A stretch of DNA of 61,682 nt from Gammaproteobacteria bacterium (GCA_026995045.1 JALWPK010000145.1:1-61682), one strand, 5' to 3'. Positions 36,538-48,009 are shown, numbered from the stretch's first letter. Notes: a model not told the origin generated them from the letters alone. A program made the numbers and translations.

Positions 36538-39456
36538 CTATGAGTTTTTGCAGCGCAAGCCGGCGAAATATTTCAGCCAGCGAACGGGTTTGAATGCGCG
36601 CGCCGCTTTGGGCGGTTCAGCAGGCGCATCAAACTGCGGGTAAGAGACTTTGGGTTCGTCTTCCGCTGCCGGATAAATCCGCACGCGCACATCGTACCAG
36701 CCGGCCTGGCCGGTAATCGGGTCGGAGTTGGAAAGGTGATCGCCATCGCGGCCGGGCGGCAGTTCTTCACTGATTAAATGGTTCAGCAAAAAGCCCTGTT
36801 TCGATTCGTTGGCTTTTTTGTCCAGCCCCCATGTACCGCTGGCCTTGCCGATAGCGTTCCAGGTCCAGATGGCGCCGGGTTCGACCGCTTCGGAATAACG
36901 GCACAAACAACGCACCTTGCCGTGCATTGACTCTGCCCACATCCAGCCGCCGTCTTCAATGCCGGCGGCTTTGGCGGTAACCGGGTTCACATACATAAAG
37001 TTGTAGGTGTGAATCTGGCGCAGCCAGGCGTTTTGCGAATCCCAGGAATGGTACATCGCCATCGGCCGCTGGGTGATGGCGTTGAGCGGGTATTTGTGCA
37101 AATCGGTGGCGGCGGTTTCCAGCGGCTCGGCATAAAACGGCAACGGGTCGAAATGCTCGTTGATGCGCTCGCGCAAATGCTCCGGTGGTTGTTTGCCGAT
37201 GGACTTGCCCTGCGCGGCAAGGCGGAATTTTTGCAACACTTCACTATATATATGAATGTTGATGGGTTCGGCATAACGCGTCAGGCTGTTGCGCTTGGCC
37301 CATTCCAGATAGCCCTGGTTCCAGTTGCGCATATACTGGTAGGACTTGGGCAGCTCGTAGTGATACACGCAGTTGTTCTTTTCGTACATTTCCCATTGTT
37401 TGGGATTGGGCTCGCCTTTCATGAACTTTTCACCGCCCTTGCCGCGCCAGCCAGCAAGGAAACCGATGCCGGAGCCGGGCGCGGTTTCGTAGTTGACGAT
37501 GAAGTCGGGATAGTCGCGGAACTTGCGCGAACCATCTTCGTGGGTAAAGGCGGGCAATTTCAAACGCGAGCCGAGTTCAATCAGCACTTCCTGGAAGGGT
37601 TTGCACTCGCCGGTCGGCGGCACAACAGGGATGCGCACGGAATCGACCGGGCCGTCGAATTCGGAAATCGGACGGTCGAGCATTGACATCACGTCGTGGC
37701 GTTCGAGGTAGGTGGTGTCGGGCAGCACCAGGTCGGCGAAGCTGACCATTTCCGATTCAAACGCATCGCACACCACGATGAACGGAATCTTGTATTCGCC
37801 GTTGTCATCCTTGTCGTTGAGCATGTCGCGAATGTTCTTGGTGTTCATGCTCGAGTTCCACGCCATGTTGGCCATGAAAATCAGCAGGGTGTCGATTTTG
37901 TAAGGGTCGCCGCGCCAGGCGTTGGTGATGACATTGTGCATCAGGCCGTGCACCGACAGCGGGTATTCCCAGGAAAACGCCTTGTCGATGCGTACAGGCT
38001 GGCCGTCATCGTCGACAAACAAATCATCCGGGTCGGCCGGCCAGCCCAGTGGCATGCCGTCAAGCGGGGTGTCGGGTTGCACCGCTTCCGGCCCGGTCGG
38101 GGTTTTGGCGCAGGGTGGAATCGGCCGCGGGAACGGCGCCTTGTGGCGGAAACCGCCGGGGCGGTCGATGGTGCCCAGAATACTCATTAATATAGAGAGC
38201 GCGCGAATCGTCTGGAAACCATTGGAATGCGCCGCCAGCCCGCGCATGGCGTGGAACGACACCGGGTTGCCCTTGATGCGGTCGTGTTCGTTGCCCCAGG
38301 CGTCGGTCCAGGCGATGGGCAGCTCGATTTTTTCATCGCGCGCGGTGATGCCCATTTCGTAGGCCAGGCGGGTGATGGTGTCGGTGGGGATGCCGGTGAT
38401 TTCAGCGGCCCACTCGGGGGTGTACTGCTTCACCCGGTCGACCAGCAACTGGAACGCGGTTTTCACCGGGGTGCCATCGTCCAGCTTGAACTCGCCCAGC
38501 AGGTACGGGTCGCTGCCGTCGGTGTGCATGGAAATCGGCTTGTCGAGGTGGCGGTCCCACCACAGCTTGTTCTGCGCATCGAAACAACCCTCTTCCTTGG
38601 GCACTTCAAAACGCACAAACATGCCGTGCTCGGTGGAGTTTTCGTCCATGTTGACCAGCTCGGCGGCGTTGCTGTAACGCACCAGAAACTCGCGGTCGTA
38701 CAGGCCCTGTTTGATAATCTCGTTGATCAGCGCGAGGAACAGCGCGCCGTCGGTGCCGGGCTTGATCGGAATCCATTCATCGGCGATGGCGGCGTAACCG
38801 CTGCGCACCGGGTTGATGGCGATGAACTTGCCGCCCTGGCGCTTGAATTTCGACAGCGCTACTTTCATCGGGTTGGAGTGATGATCCTCGGCGGTGCCGA
38901 TCATCACGAACAGCTTGGAGCGATCCAGATCCGGCCCGCCGAACTCCCAGAACGAGCCGCCGATGGTGTAAATCATGCCCGCGGCCATGTTCACCGAGCA
39001 AAAACCGCCATGCGCCGCATAGTTGGGCGTGCCGAACTGCTTGGCGAACAGCCCGGTAAGCGCCTGCATCTGGTCGCGACCGGTGAACAGCGCGAATTTT
39101 TTCGGGTCGGTGTGGCGGATGTTGGCGAGACGCTCTTCCAGCATGTCGAAGGCTTTTTCCCAGCTGATCACCTCAAACTTGCCTTCGCCGCGGTCACTGC
39201 CCGGCTTGCGCAGCAGCGGTTTGGTCAGGCGCGCCGGCGAATACTGCTTCATGATGCCGGAGGCGCCCTTGGCGCAGATCACGCCCTTGTTTAGCGGGTG
39301 CTCGGGGTTGCCCTCGATGTAGCGCACCTCGCCATCGCGCAGGGTGACGCGGATGCCGCAGCGGCAGGCGCACATATAACAGGTGGTGTTTTTGGTTTCG
39401 ACGCGGCAGCTGTCGTCAACCGGATTCGCCGTCGGATTGTGCAAGGGCCTGGACAT
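36538..39456 (-). CDS. soeA: molybdopterin subunit of sulfite dehydrogenase SoeA
   Basis: A 972-residue molybdenum enzyme of the DMSO-reductase superfamily. The N-terminal [4Fe-4S] site uses Cys26, Cys29, Cys33 and Cys61. The molybdopterin-binding body follows, with a HGGFCSVN stretch that may hold the metal-ligating Cys as in polysulfide and thiosulfate reductases. No Tat signal is seen, which points to a cytoplasmic enzyme, as in SoeABC of Allochromatium-type sulfur oxidisers. The large size, absent Tat signal and partner genes fit SoeABC better than PsrABC or PhsABC, which carry Tat signals. Function: sulfite to sulfate oxidation feeding quinone. Confidence 0.85.
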   Translation of the reverse strand: MSRPLHNPTANPVDDSCRVETKNTTCYMCACRCGIRVTLRDGEVRYIEGNPEHPLNKGVICAKGASGIMKQYSPARLTKPLLRKPGSDRGEGKFEVISWEKAFDMLEERLANIRHTDPKKFALFTGRDQMQALTGLFAKQFGTPNYAAHGGFCSVNMAAGMIYTIGGSFWEFGGPDLDRSKLFVMIGTAEDHHSNPMKVALSKFKRQGGKFIAINPVRSGYAAIADEWIPIKPGTDGALFLALINEIIKQGLYDREFLVRYSNAAELVNMDENSTEHGMFVRFEVPKEEGCFDAQNKLWWDRHLDKPISMHTDGSDPYLLGEFKLDDGTPVKTAFQLLVDRVKQYTPEWAAEITGIPTDTITRLAYEMGITARDEKIELPIAWTDAWGNEHDRIKGNPVSFHAMRGLAAHSNGFQTIRALSILMSILGTIDRPGGFRHKAPFPRPIPPCAKTPTGPEAVQPDTPLDGMPLGWPADPDDLFVDDDGQPVRIDKAFSWEYPLSVHGLMHNVITNAWRGDPYKIDTLLIFMANMAWNSSMNTKNIRDMLNDKDDNGEYKIPFIVVCDAFESEMVSFADLVLPDTTYLERHDVMSMLDRPISEFDGPVDSVRIPVVPPTGECKPFQEVLIELGSRLKLPAFTHEDGSRKFRDYPDFIVNYETAPGSGIGFLAGWRGKGGEKFMKGEPNPKQWEMYEKNNCVYHYELPKSYQYMRNWNQGYLEWAKRNSLTRYAEPINIHIYSEVLQKFRLAAQGKSIGKQPPEHLRERINEHFDPLPFYAEPLETAATDLHKYPLNAITQRPMAMYHSWDSQNAWLRQIHTYNFMYVNPVTAKAAGIEDGGWMWAESMHGKVRCLCRYSEAVEPGAIWTWNAIGKASGTWGLDKKANESKQGFLLNHLISEELPPGRDGDHLSNSDPITGQAGWYDVRVRIYPAAEDEPKVSYPQFDAPAEPPKAARAFKPVRWLKYFAGLRCKNS

Positions 39457-39596
39457 AAGCTGTTCCGTTCAATTGTGGATGCGGCACTATAGCCGAAGCG
39501 GGCGCATGCCCGCCAATTAGAAAAGCTGTATGTTATATAAATAAATTATTGTTTACTAATATGCTTTTGGGATAGTCGTCGTCGCGACGACCGGCT

Positions 39597-39625
39597 TGCT
39601 CGCGCATAGTGGTTTGCCCTATACT
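39597..39625 (+). promoter_or_regulatory. promoter of parDE
   Basis: A likely -35 (TTGCTC at 39597), 17-base spacer and -10 TATACT (39620-39625), upstream of the parD start. Confidence 0.55.
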
Positions 39626-39629
39626 CCGA

Positions 39630-39648
39630 TGTAAGCATATTTCTTACA
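39630..39648. promoter_or_regulatory. putative ParD operator
   Basis: Inverted repeat TGTAAG-N7-CTTACA just downstream of the -10 and 13 bases before the parD start, where an autoregulating antitoxin would bind. Confidence 0.55.
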
Positions 39649-39661
39649 AAACGGTGGATTC

Positions 39662-39925
39662 ATGGCGCGCACAATAACCGTTGATACCGGCGAAGAACTC
39701 CGGAAGTTTATTGAGCAACAAGTAAAATCAGGCAGTTACAAAACCAGCAGCGAGGTGGTTCGGGACGGACTTCGGCTGCTACAGGAGCAAAAGGCGGCAT
39801 CACGACTGGCATTGCTGCAAAAACTGCTGGCGCAGGGCGAAGCCAGCGGCGAGGCGTCTGACTGGGATATGGAGCAGTTTCTGGCTCGAATGGATTCGAT
39901 GCGCGATGAAGAAAACCAAACCTGA
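39662..39925 (+). CDS. parD: ParD-family antitoxin
   Basis: An 87-residue type II antitoxin. The ribbon-helix-helix region (ARTITVDTGEELRKFIEQQVKSG) and SEVVRDGLRLLQE are standard. The C-terminus wraps the toxin. It overlaps the toxin gene by 20 bases, antitoxin first, as in most ParDE modules. Confidence 0.9.
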   Translation: MARTITVDTGEELRKFIEQQVKSGSYKTSSEVVRDGLRLLQEQKAASRLALLQKLLAQGEASGEASDWDMEQFLARMDSMRDEENQT

Positions 39926-40232
39926 ATCCGTTTATTATCTGACGCTAAAACCGGCGGCCGAGGCTGATCTGGAAGCGATTTATCGCTACAGTCTGGAAAA
40001 TTTTGGGCGCAACAAGGCGCGGCAATACATTCAGCGCTTCGATGTTTGTTTTCAGCAGCTGAAACACCATCCGCATCTGGGCAAGGACATCAGCCATGTG
40101 TCGTCTGGCATGCGGGCCTGTCGCGTTCAATCACACATCGTTTACTACCGTCAGCAGGCCTCGTCCGTAATAGTTGTGCGGGTGTTACACAAATCCATGT
40201 TGGTCGAAGCGGGATTGCAGGGATATCTATAA
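39906..40232 (+). CDS. parE: ParE-family toxin
   Basis: A 108-residue toxin of the RelE/ParE superfamily, thought to poison gyrase. Marks are [21 protein letters not shown], the [10 protein letters not shown] turn and the closing VVRVLHKSM. It is intact, and lies 61 bases ahead of mnmG. With gyrB in the same window, antitoxin loss could be lethal. Confidence 0.88.
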   Translation: MKKTKPESVYYLTLKPAAEADLEAIYRYSLENFGRNKARQYIQRFDVCFQQLKHHPHLGKDISHVSSGMRACRVQSHIVYYRQQASSVIVVRVLHKSMLVEAGLQGYL

Positions 40233-40293
40233 CCTCTTGATCGGGTTTATAATATGCGGTTCACTGAATAACATTACAGCGATTGACGACAAC

Positions 40294-42180
<1,887 letters not shown>

Positions 42181-42181
42181 A

Positions 42182-43738
42182 TCAGCGGCTGGAAGAGCGG
42201 CGGGCGACTGACAGGTAACTGCCAAAAAACAACAGCGCAAGCGCGATGATGACCGGTGTATCGCCCAGCGTGATATAAAGCGTTGCGCCCTGGCGCAGCG
42301 CCACCTCCCCTTTCAGAACCGTTCGGGTAAATTGTGGCGTGCTGGCCAGCACCTCGCCATGATGATCGATAATCGCGGAAATCCCTGTGTTGGTGGCGCG
42401 CGCGATATAGCGCCCGGATTCAATCGCGCGCAGACGGGTGATTTGCAGGTGTTGATGCGGAGCAACACTGTTGCCAAACCAGCCGTCATTGCTGATATTA
42501 ATCAACCATTCCGCTTCCGGCAGAGCCGAAAACATGGTGTTCGCAAACACATCTTCATAGCAGATAGATAACCCGGCCGGTCGCCCGCCGGGAGTCAGCA
42601 CAGGCTGGCGGTTCCCGCCAGGGCTGAAATTGGACATGGGCGCATCAAGAATGTTTTTCAGCGCCGGAATCTGTTGCCGCCAGGGCATATACTCGCCAAA
42701 CGGCACAAGGTGTCTTTTCAGGTATTCGCCATGCGTCTGTCCGTAAGCCTTGACGCCATTGTAAAACTTGCCGTTGCGGTCGATGGGAACGCCCACCAGA
42801 ACCGTGGCCTGCTGTTGTTTGGCGAACACATCGATGGCCTCGGTAAAGTCCGGCACGCGGGACAGGTTTTCCGGAATGGCGGTCTCGGGCAGCACGACCA
42901 CGTCGGCATCAAGTGACGACTCCACCAGCTCCATGTACAGATCCAGCGTGTCGAGCAAGCTGGATGACAACCATTTTTTATCCTGCTCGATATTGCCCTG
43001 CACCAGCGCAACAGCAAGCGTGTCGCCGGTTGGATGCGTCCATTCCACTCTGGACAACACAGCGCCGATGACAACAATGAGCGCGATTGCGGCCAGATTG
43101 ATCCAGACAGTTTTAATGCGCCGCGTTACGGCATTCGCCAACAAAGCCGAGAGCAGCACAGTAACAAAGCTTGTACCAAAAACGCCAGCCACGGAAGCAA
43201 AACCGGCGAGGGCTGAATCGGTATGCGCATAACCCAGCGCCAGCCACGGGAAGCCGGTAAACAGCCAGCTGCGCACCCAGTCCAGCAGCGCCCAGCCAGC
43301 GGCGAAGGCAACAGCGGCTGACAGCAGATGAGAGTTTGCCAGCAAGCGGTGAATGGCGAACATCAACAGCGCCGGAAAAGCGGCCAGCAGCAGTACAAAC
43401 AAGGCGGTTAGCAGCGAGGCGGCGGCAAAATGCAGGTGGCCAAACTGATGAAAACTGGTAAACACCCAGTACACCCCACAGCCGAACATGCCAGCGCCAA
43501 ACAGCAAGCCCCGCAGCGCGGCGCGGCGGGTAGAGGTGGAGGCGCCCAGCAGGTATAAAACCGATGGTGAAATCACTGTCACGACACACCAGGAAAAAGG
43601 CGCAAACCCCAAAGGCATCGCACAGCCCGCCAGCAGCGCAAGCAGCTCACCGGGCCAGCGGCGAAGCCAGGCCAGCATGAGACTGACCATAGGGGTTTCG
43701 TAAAAGGCAGGCAGTTTACCAGCATCAGATATTTTCAT
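42182..43738 (-). CDS. lnt: apolipoprotein N-acyltransferase Lnt
   Basis: A 518-residue inner-membrane enzyme that adds the third acyl chain to lipoproteins. Several membrane segments fill residues 20-210, then a nitrilase-like domain. The catalytic Glu is in VVLPETAIPEN, the Lys in KRHLVPFGEYMPW, and the Cys in LSICYEDVF. An in-frame ATG 16 codons downstream is an alternative start. It is unrelated to its neighbours and convergent with mnmG. Confidence 0.94.
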   Translation of the reverse strand: MKISDAGKLPAFYETPMVSLMLAWLRRWPGELLALLAGCAMPLGFAPFSWCVVTVISPSVLYLLGASTSTRRAALRGLLFGAGMFGCGVYWVFTSFHQFGHLHFAAASLLTALFVLLLAAFPALLMFAIHRLLANSHLLSAAVAFAAGWALLDWVRSWLFTGFPWLALGYAHTDSALAGFASVAGVFGTSFVTVLLSALLANAVTRRIKTVWINLAAIALIVVIGAVLSRVEWTHPTGDTLAVALVQGNIEQDKKWLSSSLLDTLDLYMELVESSLDADVVVLPETAIPENLSRVPDFTEAIDVFAKQQQATVLVGVPIDRNGKFYNGVKAYGQTHGEYLKRHLVPFGEYMPWRQQIPALKNILDAPMSNFSPGGNRQPVLTPGGRPAGLSICYEDVFANTMFSALPEAEWLINISNDGWFGNSVAPHQHLQITRLRAIESGRYIARATNTGISAIIDHHGEVLASTPQFTRTVLKGEVALRQGATLYITLGDTPVIIALALLFFGSYLSVARRSSSR

Positions 43739-43758
43739 AATGGAAGCGATGATATGAC

Positions 43759-43905
43759 TTAACAGGCTGATAAAAAAGTCTCAGGCGAATGCGAGGCAAG
43801 ACAAAATCTGGCGAAAAAGCGCAGTTTACACACAGTAGATGAGCGTGTTGAGCCGGATTGTAACGCCGCTTTGCGCTGCATGCGGATTTTTCAACAGCCT
43901 GTTAA
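43759..43905. repeat. MITE-like element with 11-bp terminal inverted repeats
   Basis: A 147-base non-coding element. Its ends are TTAACAGGCTG and CAGCCTGTTAA, perfect inverted repeats of 11 bases, with AAAAA/TTTTT blocks just inside. The inner sequence, with AAAAAGCGCAGTTTACACAC, resembles a dispersed repeat I have seen in other sulfur-oxidising gammaproteobacteria. No transposase is near, so it would move in trans. It lies between lnt and the second accessory stretch. Confidence 0.8.
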
Positions 43906-44768
43906 GCCTGACCGGCATCAACACGTGAATACTGATTCAGCACAAAATGGTTGGAAATAACAGTAAAACGTAAACTGTCATTTTGTCATGAACATATGTA
44001 TTGAGTGATATGACACAGTCGTTATGACAATCTGTCACAATTTATGTTGGCGTTGCAGGCCAGGGCAAGCAATGTGTGGATGGTGTTTTTTTGTATGATG
44101 CAAAGAAGTTGAAATAATGCGCGTGTATTCCAGGTTTGCCACTATAAAGTATTGAGTTAATTATAATTAATCATGCATTGTTTTGCATTTTAAATGGAAA
44201 TACGACAAAATTGCAGCAATATATCAGTCTATTATAGTTAACTGATATTGTTGTCGATATATTTAATCGCTGTAAATCAAAGGTAAATAAAATTAGGCAT
44301 ATATTATTCAATGGTTTATAAAAACACAAAACCAATGTATGTCAATGTGGCAGAATCTTGAGGAGCGCATCGATCATACCAACCAAAAGTTGTAAACATT
44401 TGGATAAATTTTATAAGTTGTTGTTTTATTGGGTTGATTTAGACCTCCTCAAGAATAAAAACGGTTAATTTGTCGGAATTTTTGACGTGATAACAGGCGC
44501 ACGCTTCGCAGGCGTATTTGATGGCGTGGTGTCGCGCAAGTGGATTATAGAATGCATGTAGGTAAGGCATTGATCCTTCAGCAAATGATTTTTTGTGGCA
44601 CATTTATTGCTGTGAGGGGGCATGTGATTAGTTGTTGCGTGTGTGACACGCTTGCACTGTCAGTTACTGACAAGGCCGCCAGATGAATGGCCGGTGACAG
44701 TGTTTGCCAAAAAGCAGCAAATAATCAGCATATCGCACATTCATTATTAAACTCTTTGGAGGGGTGAA
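43906..44768. promoter_or_regulatory. long AT-rich control region of the surface-protein operon
   Basis: About 860 bases without a gene, clearly AT-rich. It has a cluster of TGTCA/TGACA half-sites (43976-44037), a consensus sigma-54 promoter (44596-44611) and a leader of about 145 bases with a CACTGTCA/TGACAGTG inverted pair (44655-44662 and 44695-44702). Its size and the sigma-54 promoter suggest control by a distant enhancer-binding protein. Confidence 0.65.
44596..44611 (+). promoter_or_regulatory. sigma-54 promoter
   Basis: TGGCAC-ATTTA-TTGCT matches the -24/-12 consensus TGGCAC-N5-TTGCW exactly. Transcription would start near 44623 and reach the VPxPA-CTERM gene at 44769. Confidence 0.8.
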
Positions 44769-45341
44769 ATGATAAAAACAATACTACGGCCTGGGCTGAT
44801 CGCCTCGGCTGCCCTGATGGCGATGAGCGGGACTGCGCAGTCCGCGATCATCGACGCCTATCAGGACAGCGCGGCAGGTATCGGCGGAAGTCAGGCAGCC
44901 GTGTATACCGTGGTTAATGGTACAACGGTAAACGGTACGATAGATTCATCAACCGTAAATGGTGTGGATCCCATCCTCAGCATTTTCGAAACAGATGGCA
45001 TGGGCGGGTCGTTTGATCTCAACCTGACTATCACCAATGTAGGCAGTTCCGCGTTTAATGGCTGGAGCCTGGCGGCATGGGATGACATTAACGGCATGCC
45101 GGGCGACGGCAGCATTTCCTTTAATGGCGGCACCCTGTTTGGCACGCTGGATGTATCTTTTGGCGGCCTGGTGCTGTCCGGCTCATCAGCTCAGCTCAGT
45201 GTAACGGTGAACTACGGTAATGGAACGGATGTAATCGGCATGGCGCAGACAGCGGTTGTGCCTGTTCCGGCAGCCTTGCCGCTTTTCCTGTCAGGCCTGT
45301 TCGGTCTTGGGCTGTTTAACCGCAAAAAGAAAACAGCCTGA
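44769..45341 (+). CDS. secreted VPxPA-CTERM sorting-signal protein
   Basis: A 190-residue exported protein: signal peptide (1-25, ending SAQS), a Gly/Thr/Ser-rich beta-type mature part, and a C-terminal VPVPAALPLFLSGLFGLG with a basic KKKTA end. This is the VPLPA variant of the exosortase signal. A GGAGGGG ribosome site precedes the ATG. It is first in a likely operon with the large protein that starts 39 bases on and has a sigma-54 promoter. Function unknown; likely surface-exposed. Confidence 0.85.
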   Translation: MIKTILRPGLIASAALMAMSGTAQSAIIDAYQDSAAGIGGSQAAVYTVVNGTTVNGTIDSSTVNGVDPILSIFETDGMGGSFDLNLTITNVGSSAFNGWSLAAWDDINGMPGDGSISFNGGTLFGTLDVSFGGLVLSGSSAQLSVTVNYGNGTDVIGMAQTAVVPVPAALPLFLSGLFGLGLFNRKKKTA

Positions 45342-45380
45342 GCGCCGTTTGACTACATAAGATAGTAACTGGAGTAAATT

Positions 45381-47930
45381 ATGAAACTTTCACTTTTTAA
45401 ACGTACTGCTACGGCGATGGGCGTAGCCGCCGCGTTGTCGGCAGGTACGCTGGGTGTGTCACAGCAGGCGAATGCTCTCGGGTTTTTCCCCGGCTTTAAC
45501 ACCGCTCACAAATACCTGGTTGTATGGATGGGCGACCAGATGCTGGATGGCGTCAATGTCAGCCCGCTGGACGCCATCGTGTTTCCTGATGGCACCGACG
45601 GCAACCCGCCGGATGGCGTAGTTGATGGCCCCGCGGATCTGGGCAACCTCGGTGGCGTATCCGCCCTGCCTGGCGCAATGCCGGATGCAGACTTTCTGGC
45701 GGTAATCGACGCCGAGCCGAGTTCGCCGACCTATGGCCAGGTCGTCAACACCGCAGAAATGCCTATCGTGCTCGATCAGCATCTGCTGTCTGAAACCGAA
45801 AACTTTGTTGACAATGCGCTGGATATTGTCGCCGGTGGCGATGGCTCCGGTACAGGTGGCGGCACAGTGCCTGGCGCGGGAACCTACACCGCCCAATTTG
45901 GCGATATCCTGGGCCATGTCAATGGCATCCTGGCGCCATCTTCCATCCTGAATGAATCGCATCACATGAATGTGCAGCATATCATTGGCCCCGACGGTTC
46001 CCGCAACATCTATCCCGCCGGTCTGATCAGCGCCAATATTTTCGGTTGTGATATCACCGACCCGCTGAACATCAAGCCGTCTGCTGGTTCCACTATTGAT
46101 TTGTTGGGCCGCACCTCCAACTTCTGTGGTTTGAGCGTCAGCGGCAAGGATGTAGTGAACTACTCCGGTACGGACGACCTGTTGCCAATGGGCGGCGGTC
46201 ACCTGATTGCAACCTATATGGGCGCCAAGGGCACTTTTGTTCCCGGTTCGATCACCCTGCCGCCGACACTGACCACCCCGGGCGGTCTGGTTGAAATCGA
46301 TACGGCGACCAATACGGTGGTAGCCGAATACACCGCCATTCCATCAGCGCCGCTGCCGAATGCCGGCACCTTTGCTGATAATTCACCCATGCTCGGGCCG
46401 AAACGTTATGCGCCGCGCACCCAGATTGCCCTGGGCAGTGTAGACGGAAACGGCAATCCTGTTCCGGGCCCGCTGGCCGGCGCCGGCGTGGGACTTGGTC
46501 CGGACACCGGTATGGTTGACCTGCCCAACGGCATCAACGAAGGCCCGGATACCGGCTTGCTGGCGCATCCGCACGGCGTTGGCCTGCGCCCAGACTTGGC
46601 TAACCCGATGGGCGGCCAGGGTATTGTCATGGCGTCTGACTATGCCGACCCGGTTTCACTGGCGCTGACCGGCTCTGGTGAGGGTCCGCAGACGTCAGCG
46701 CAGAACCTCGGCACCACAATTCGCTTGTGGGATATGGACAACATGGCCGCCGGTCCGTATGCGGTCGTGGAAATGCCGGATGGTCCGCGTCATGAAGATA
46801 ACCAGATCCACGAGGAAAACGAAGGCTTGATGGCCATGGCCATGACCAACCGTCGTTCACACAAGGGCGCATTCGTCGCTTCCATGTGTGGTGGCTCTAT
46901 CTTCTATTCGCCTGACATTACGGTTCAGGTTCCGGAGTTCCGCAATGTGTATGACTTCGGCGCATGCACCGGCGCGTCTGTATTTACTGTGACACGCAAC
47001 GACCGTTACCTGATCGTGCCGCTGGCTGGTATTCAGACCGACGTTTCTCCCCCGGCGGCTACTGGCGGCGACCCGGTGCATGACCGCGATTATGCGGGCG
47101 AGCACTCCATGCGTATCGTTGCGCTGGACATCAAGAACCTGCTGAATGCGGGCACAGCCCACACCTGTAATGATTCAAGCTATGAAATGGATGGTGTGAC
47201 GCCTGCTGCTGTCAGCAAATGGTCGGAAGATCCGGGCAACCCGACGCCGCTGGGTCAGCCGCTGACCTTGGGTCCGGCTGGCGTAATGGGTCATCCGGAG
47301 CACACCTCCGGTCCGATGGCGGCGGCATACAGCGCAACCGGCTACTGGCCGAACAACGGTTCACCGGACTGCCCGACCATTGCTTCCGTGGTTTACTACG
47401 ATGGCAACGGCGCTGATGGCATTCCCAATACAGCGGATGACCATCCGGATGCGGAAACCACCCGTGGTGGTCCTCACTTTGTGGTTCACGATGAGCTGGA
47501 ACGCTATGTCGCCACCAGCAACTACTTCGTAGACCTGCGTGAGTTCGCGATTGCCGACACCGGCACGCTGAAAGCAGCACTTGGCCTGCTGGACGCCTAT
47601 GCGCCGGGCACAGGCTTTACCGCAGCCGGCTCAACCGGTGGTCCGGGTTCGCCCGCGCCTGGTGGTTTGGGTGGCCTGTTGGGTCAGGCCAATGTGCTGC
47701 CGGGCACCGGCTCAGTGGGTGATGACACCATCTGCATGATGAAGCTGAACCGCTGGACCGGATCGCTGACATTGGATACCTCATTCAATGCTGGCGACGC
47801 CACTTCACCGGAAGGCTGTATTGATCCGGACTTTGGCGATACCGGCCAATCATGGCCTGCTGCTGGCGCACGCGCCGCCGGTGCGGGTAACGCCACACCA
47901 CACGCCATGACCTTTGTAACCAAACGGTAA
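45381..47930 (+). CDS. large secreted beta-propeller, distant SBP56/methanethiol-oxidase-like protein
   Basis: An 849-residue exported protein (signal about 1-32, ending ANA). Several blocks match the selenium-binding-protein-56 superfamily in order: KYLVVWMGD, DFLAVIDAEPSSPTYGQVV, SHHMNVQHI with SRNIYPAGLIS, GGLVEIDTATNTVVAEY, AHPHGVGLRPD, TTIRLWDMDNM, RNDRYLIVPLAG, GGPHFVVHDELERYV, LNRWTGSLTLDTSF and a final ATPHAMTF. The protein is nearly twice the usual size, with Gly/Pro-rich insertions. MtoX-type members use copper to oxidise methanethiol; such activity here is inference. It has conserved-looking His (SHH, HPH, RHEDNQIH) that could bind metal. There is no sorting tail, so it is probably released or periplasmic. 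Confidence 0.6.
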   Translation: MKLSLFKRTATAMGVAAALSAGTLGVSQQANALGFFPGFNTAHKYLVVWMGDQMLDGVNVSPLDAIVFPDGTDGNPPDGVVDGPADLGNLGGVSALPGAMPDADFLAVIDAEPSSPTYGQVVNTAEMPIVLDQHLLSETENFVDNALDIVAGGDGSGTGGGTVPGAGTYTAQFGDILGHVNGILAPSSILNESHHMNVQHIIGPDGSRNIYPAGLISANIFGCDITDPLNIKPSAGSTIDLLGRTSNFCGLSVSGKDVVNYSGTDDLLPMGGGHLIATYMGAKGTFVPGSITLPPTLTTPGGLVEIDTATNTVVAEYTAIPSAPLPNAGTFADNSPMLGPKRYAPRTQIALGSVDGNGNPVPGPLAGAGVGLGPDTGMVDLPNGINEGPDTGLLAHPHGVGLRPDLANPMGGQGIVMASDYADPVSLALTGSGEGPQTSAQNLGTTIRLWDMDNMAAGPYAVVEMPDGPRHEDNQIHEENEGLMAMAMTNRRSHKGAFVASMCGGSIFYSPDITVQVPEFRNVYDFGACTGASVFTVTRNDRYLIVPLAGIQTDVSPPAATGGDPVHDRDYAGEHSMRIVALDIKNLLNAGTAHTCNDSSYEMDGVTPAAVSKWSEDPGNPTPLGQPLTLGPAGVMGHPEHTSGPMAAAYSATGYWPNNGSPDCPTIASVVYYDGNGADGIPNTADDHPDAETTRGGPHFVVHDELERYVATSNYFVDLREFAIADTGTLKAALGLLDAYAPGTGFTAAGSTGGPGSPAPGGLGGLLGQANVLPGTGSVGDDTICMMKLNRWTGSLTLDTSFNAGDATSPEGCIDPDFGDTGQSWPAAGARAAGAGNATPHAMTFVTKR

Positions 47931-47942
47931 AGGCGTGCATTG

Positions 47943-47974
47943 TCCATCACCCGGGAATCAGCCCGGGTGATGGA
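47943..47974 (+). terminator. strong hairpin after the large secreted protein
   Basis: A 13-base perfect stem (TCCATCACCCGGG and its complement) with a five-base loop, 12 bases past the stop. It is followed by an AT-rich stretch. Confidence 0.65.
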
Positions 47975-47985
47975 TTATTTATTCA

Positions 47986-48009
47986 GACCCGGCCTGGCCG
48001 GGTCTTTTT
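47986..48009 (+). terminator. Rho-independent terminator
   Basis: GACCCGGCCTGGCCGGGTC followed by TTTTT. The second of two tandem hairpins, which together should separate the upstream operon from cusBA. Confidence 0.85.

Noticed and set aside
37009-39294. Long plus-strand frames opposite soeA
   Set aside because: Antisense shadows of soeA; His/Val/Gly-rich composition typical of reversed coding sequence.
36538-39456. soeA as polysulfide or thiosulfate reductase (PsrA/PhsA)
   Set aside because: Those are Tat-exported; no twin-arginine signal is present here. SoeA fits better, though biochemical proof is lacking.
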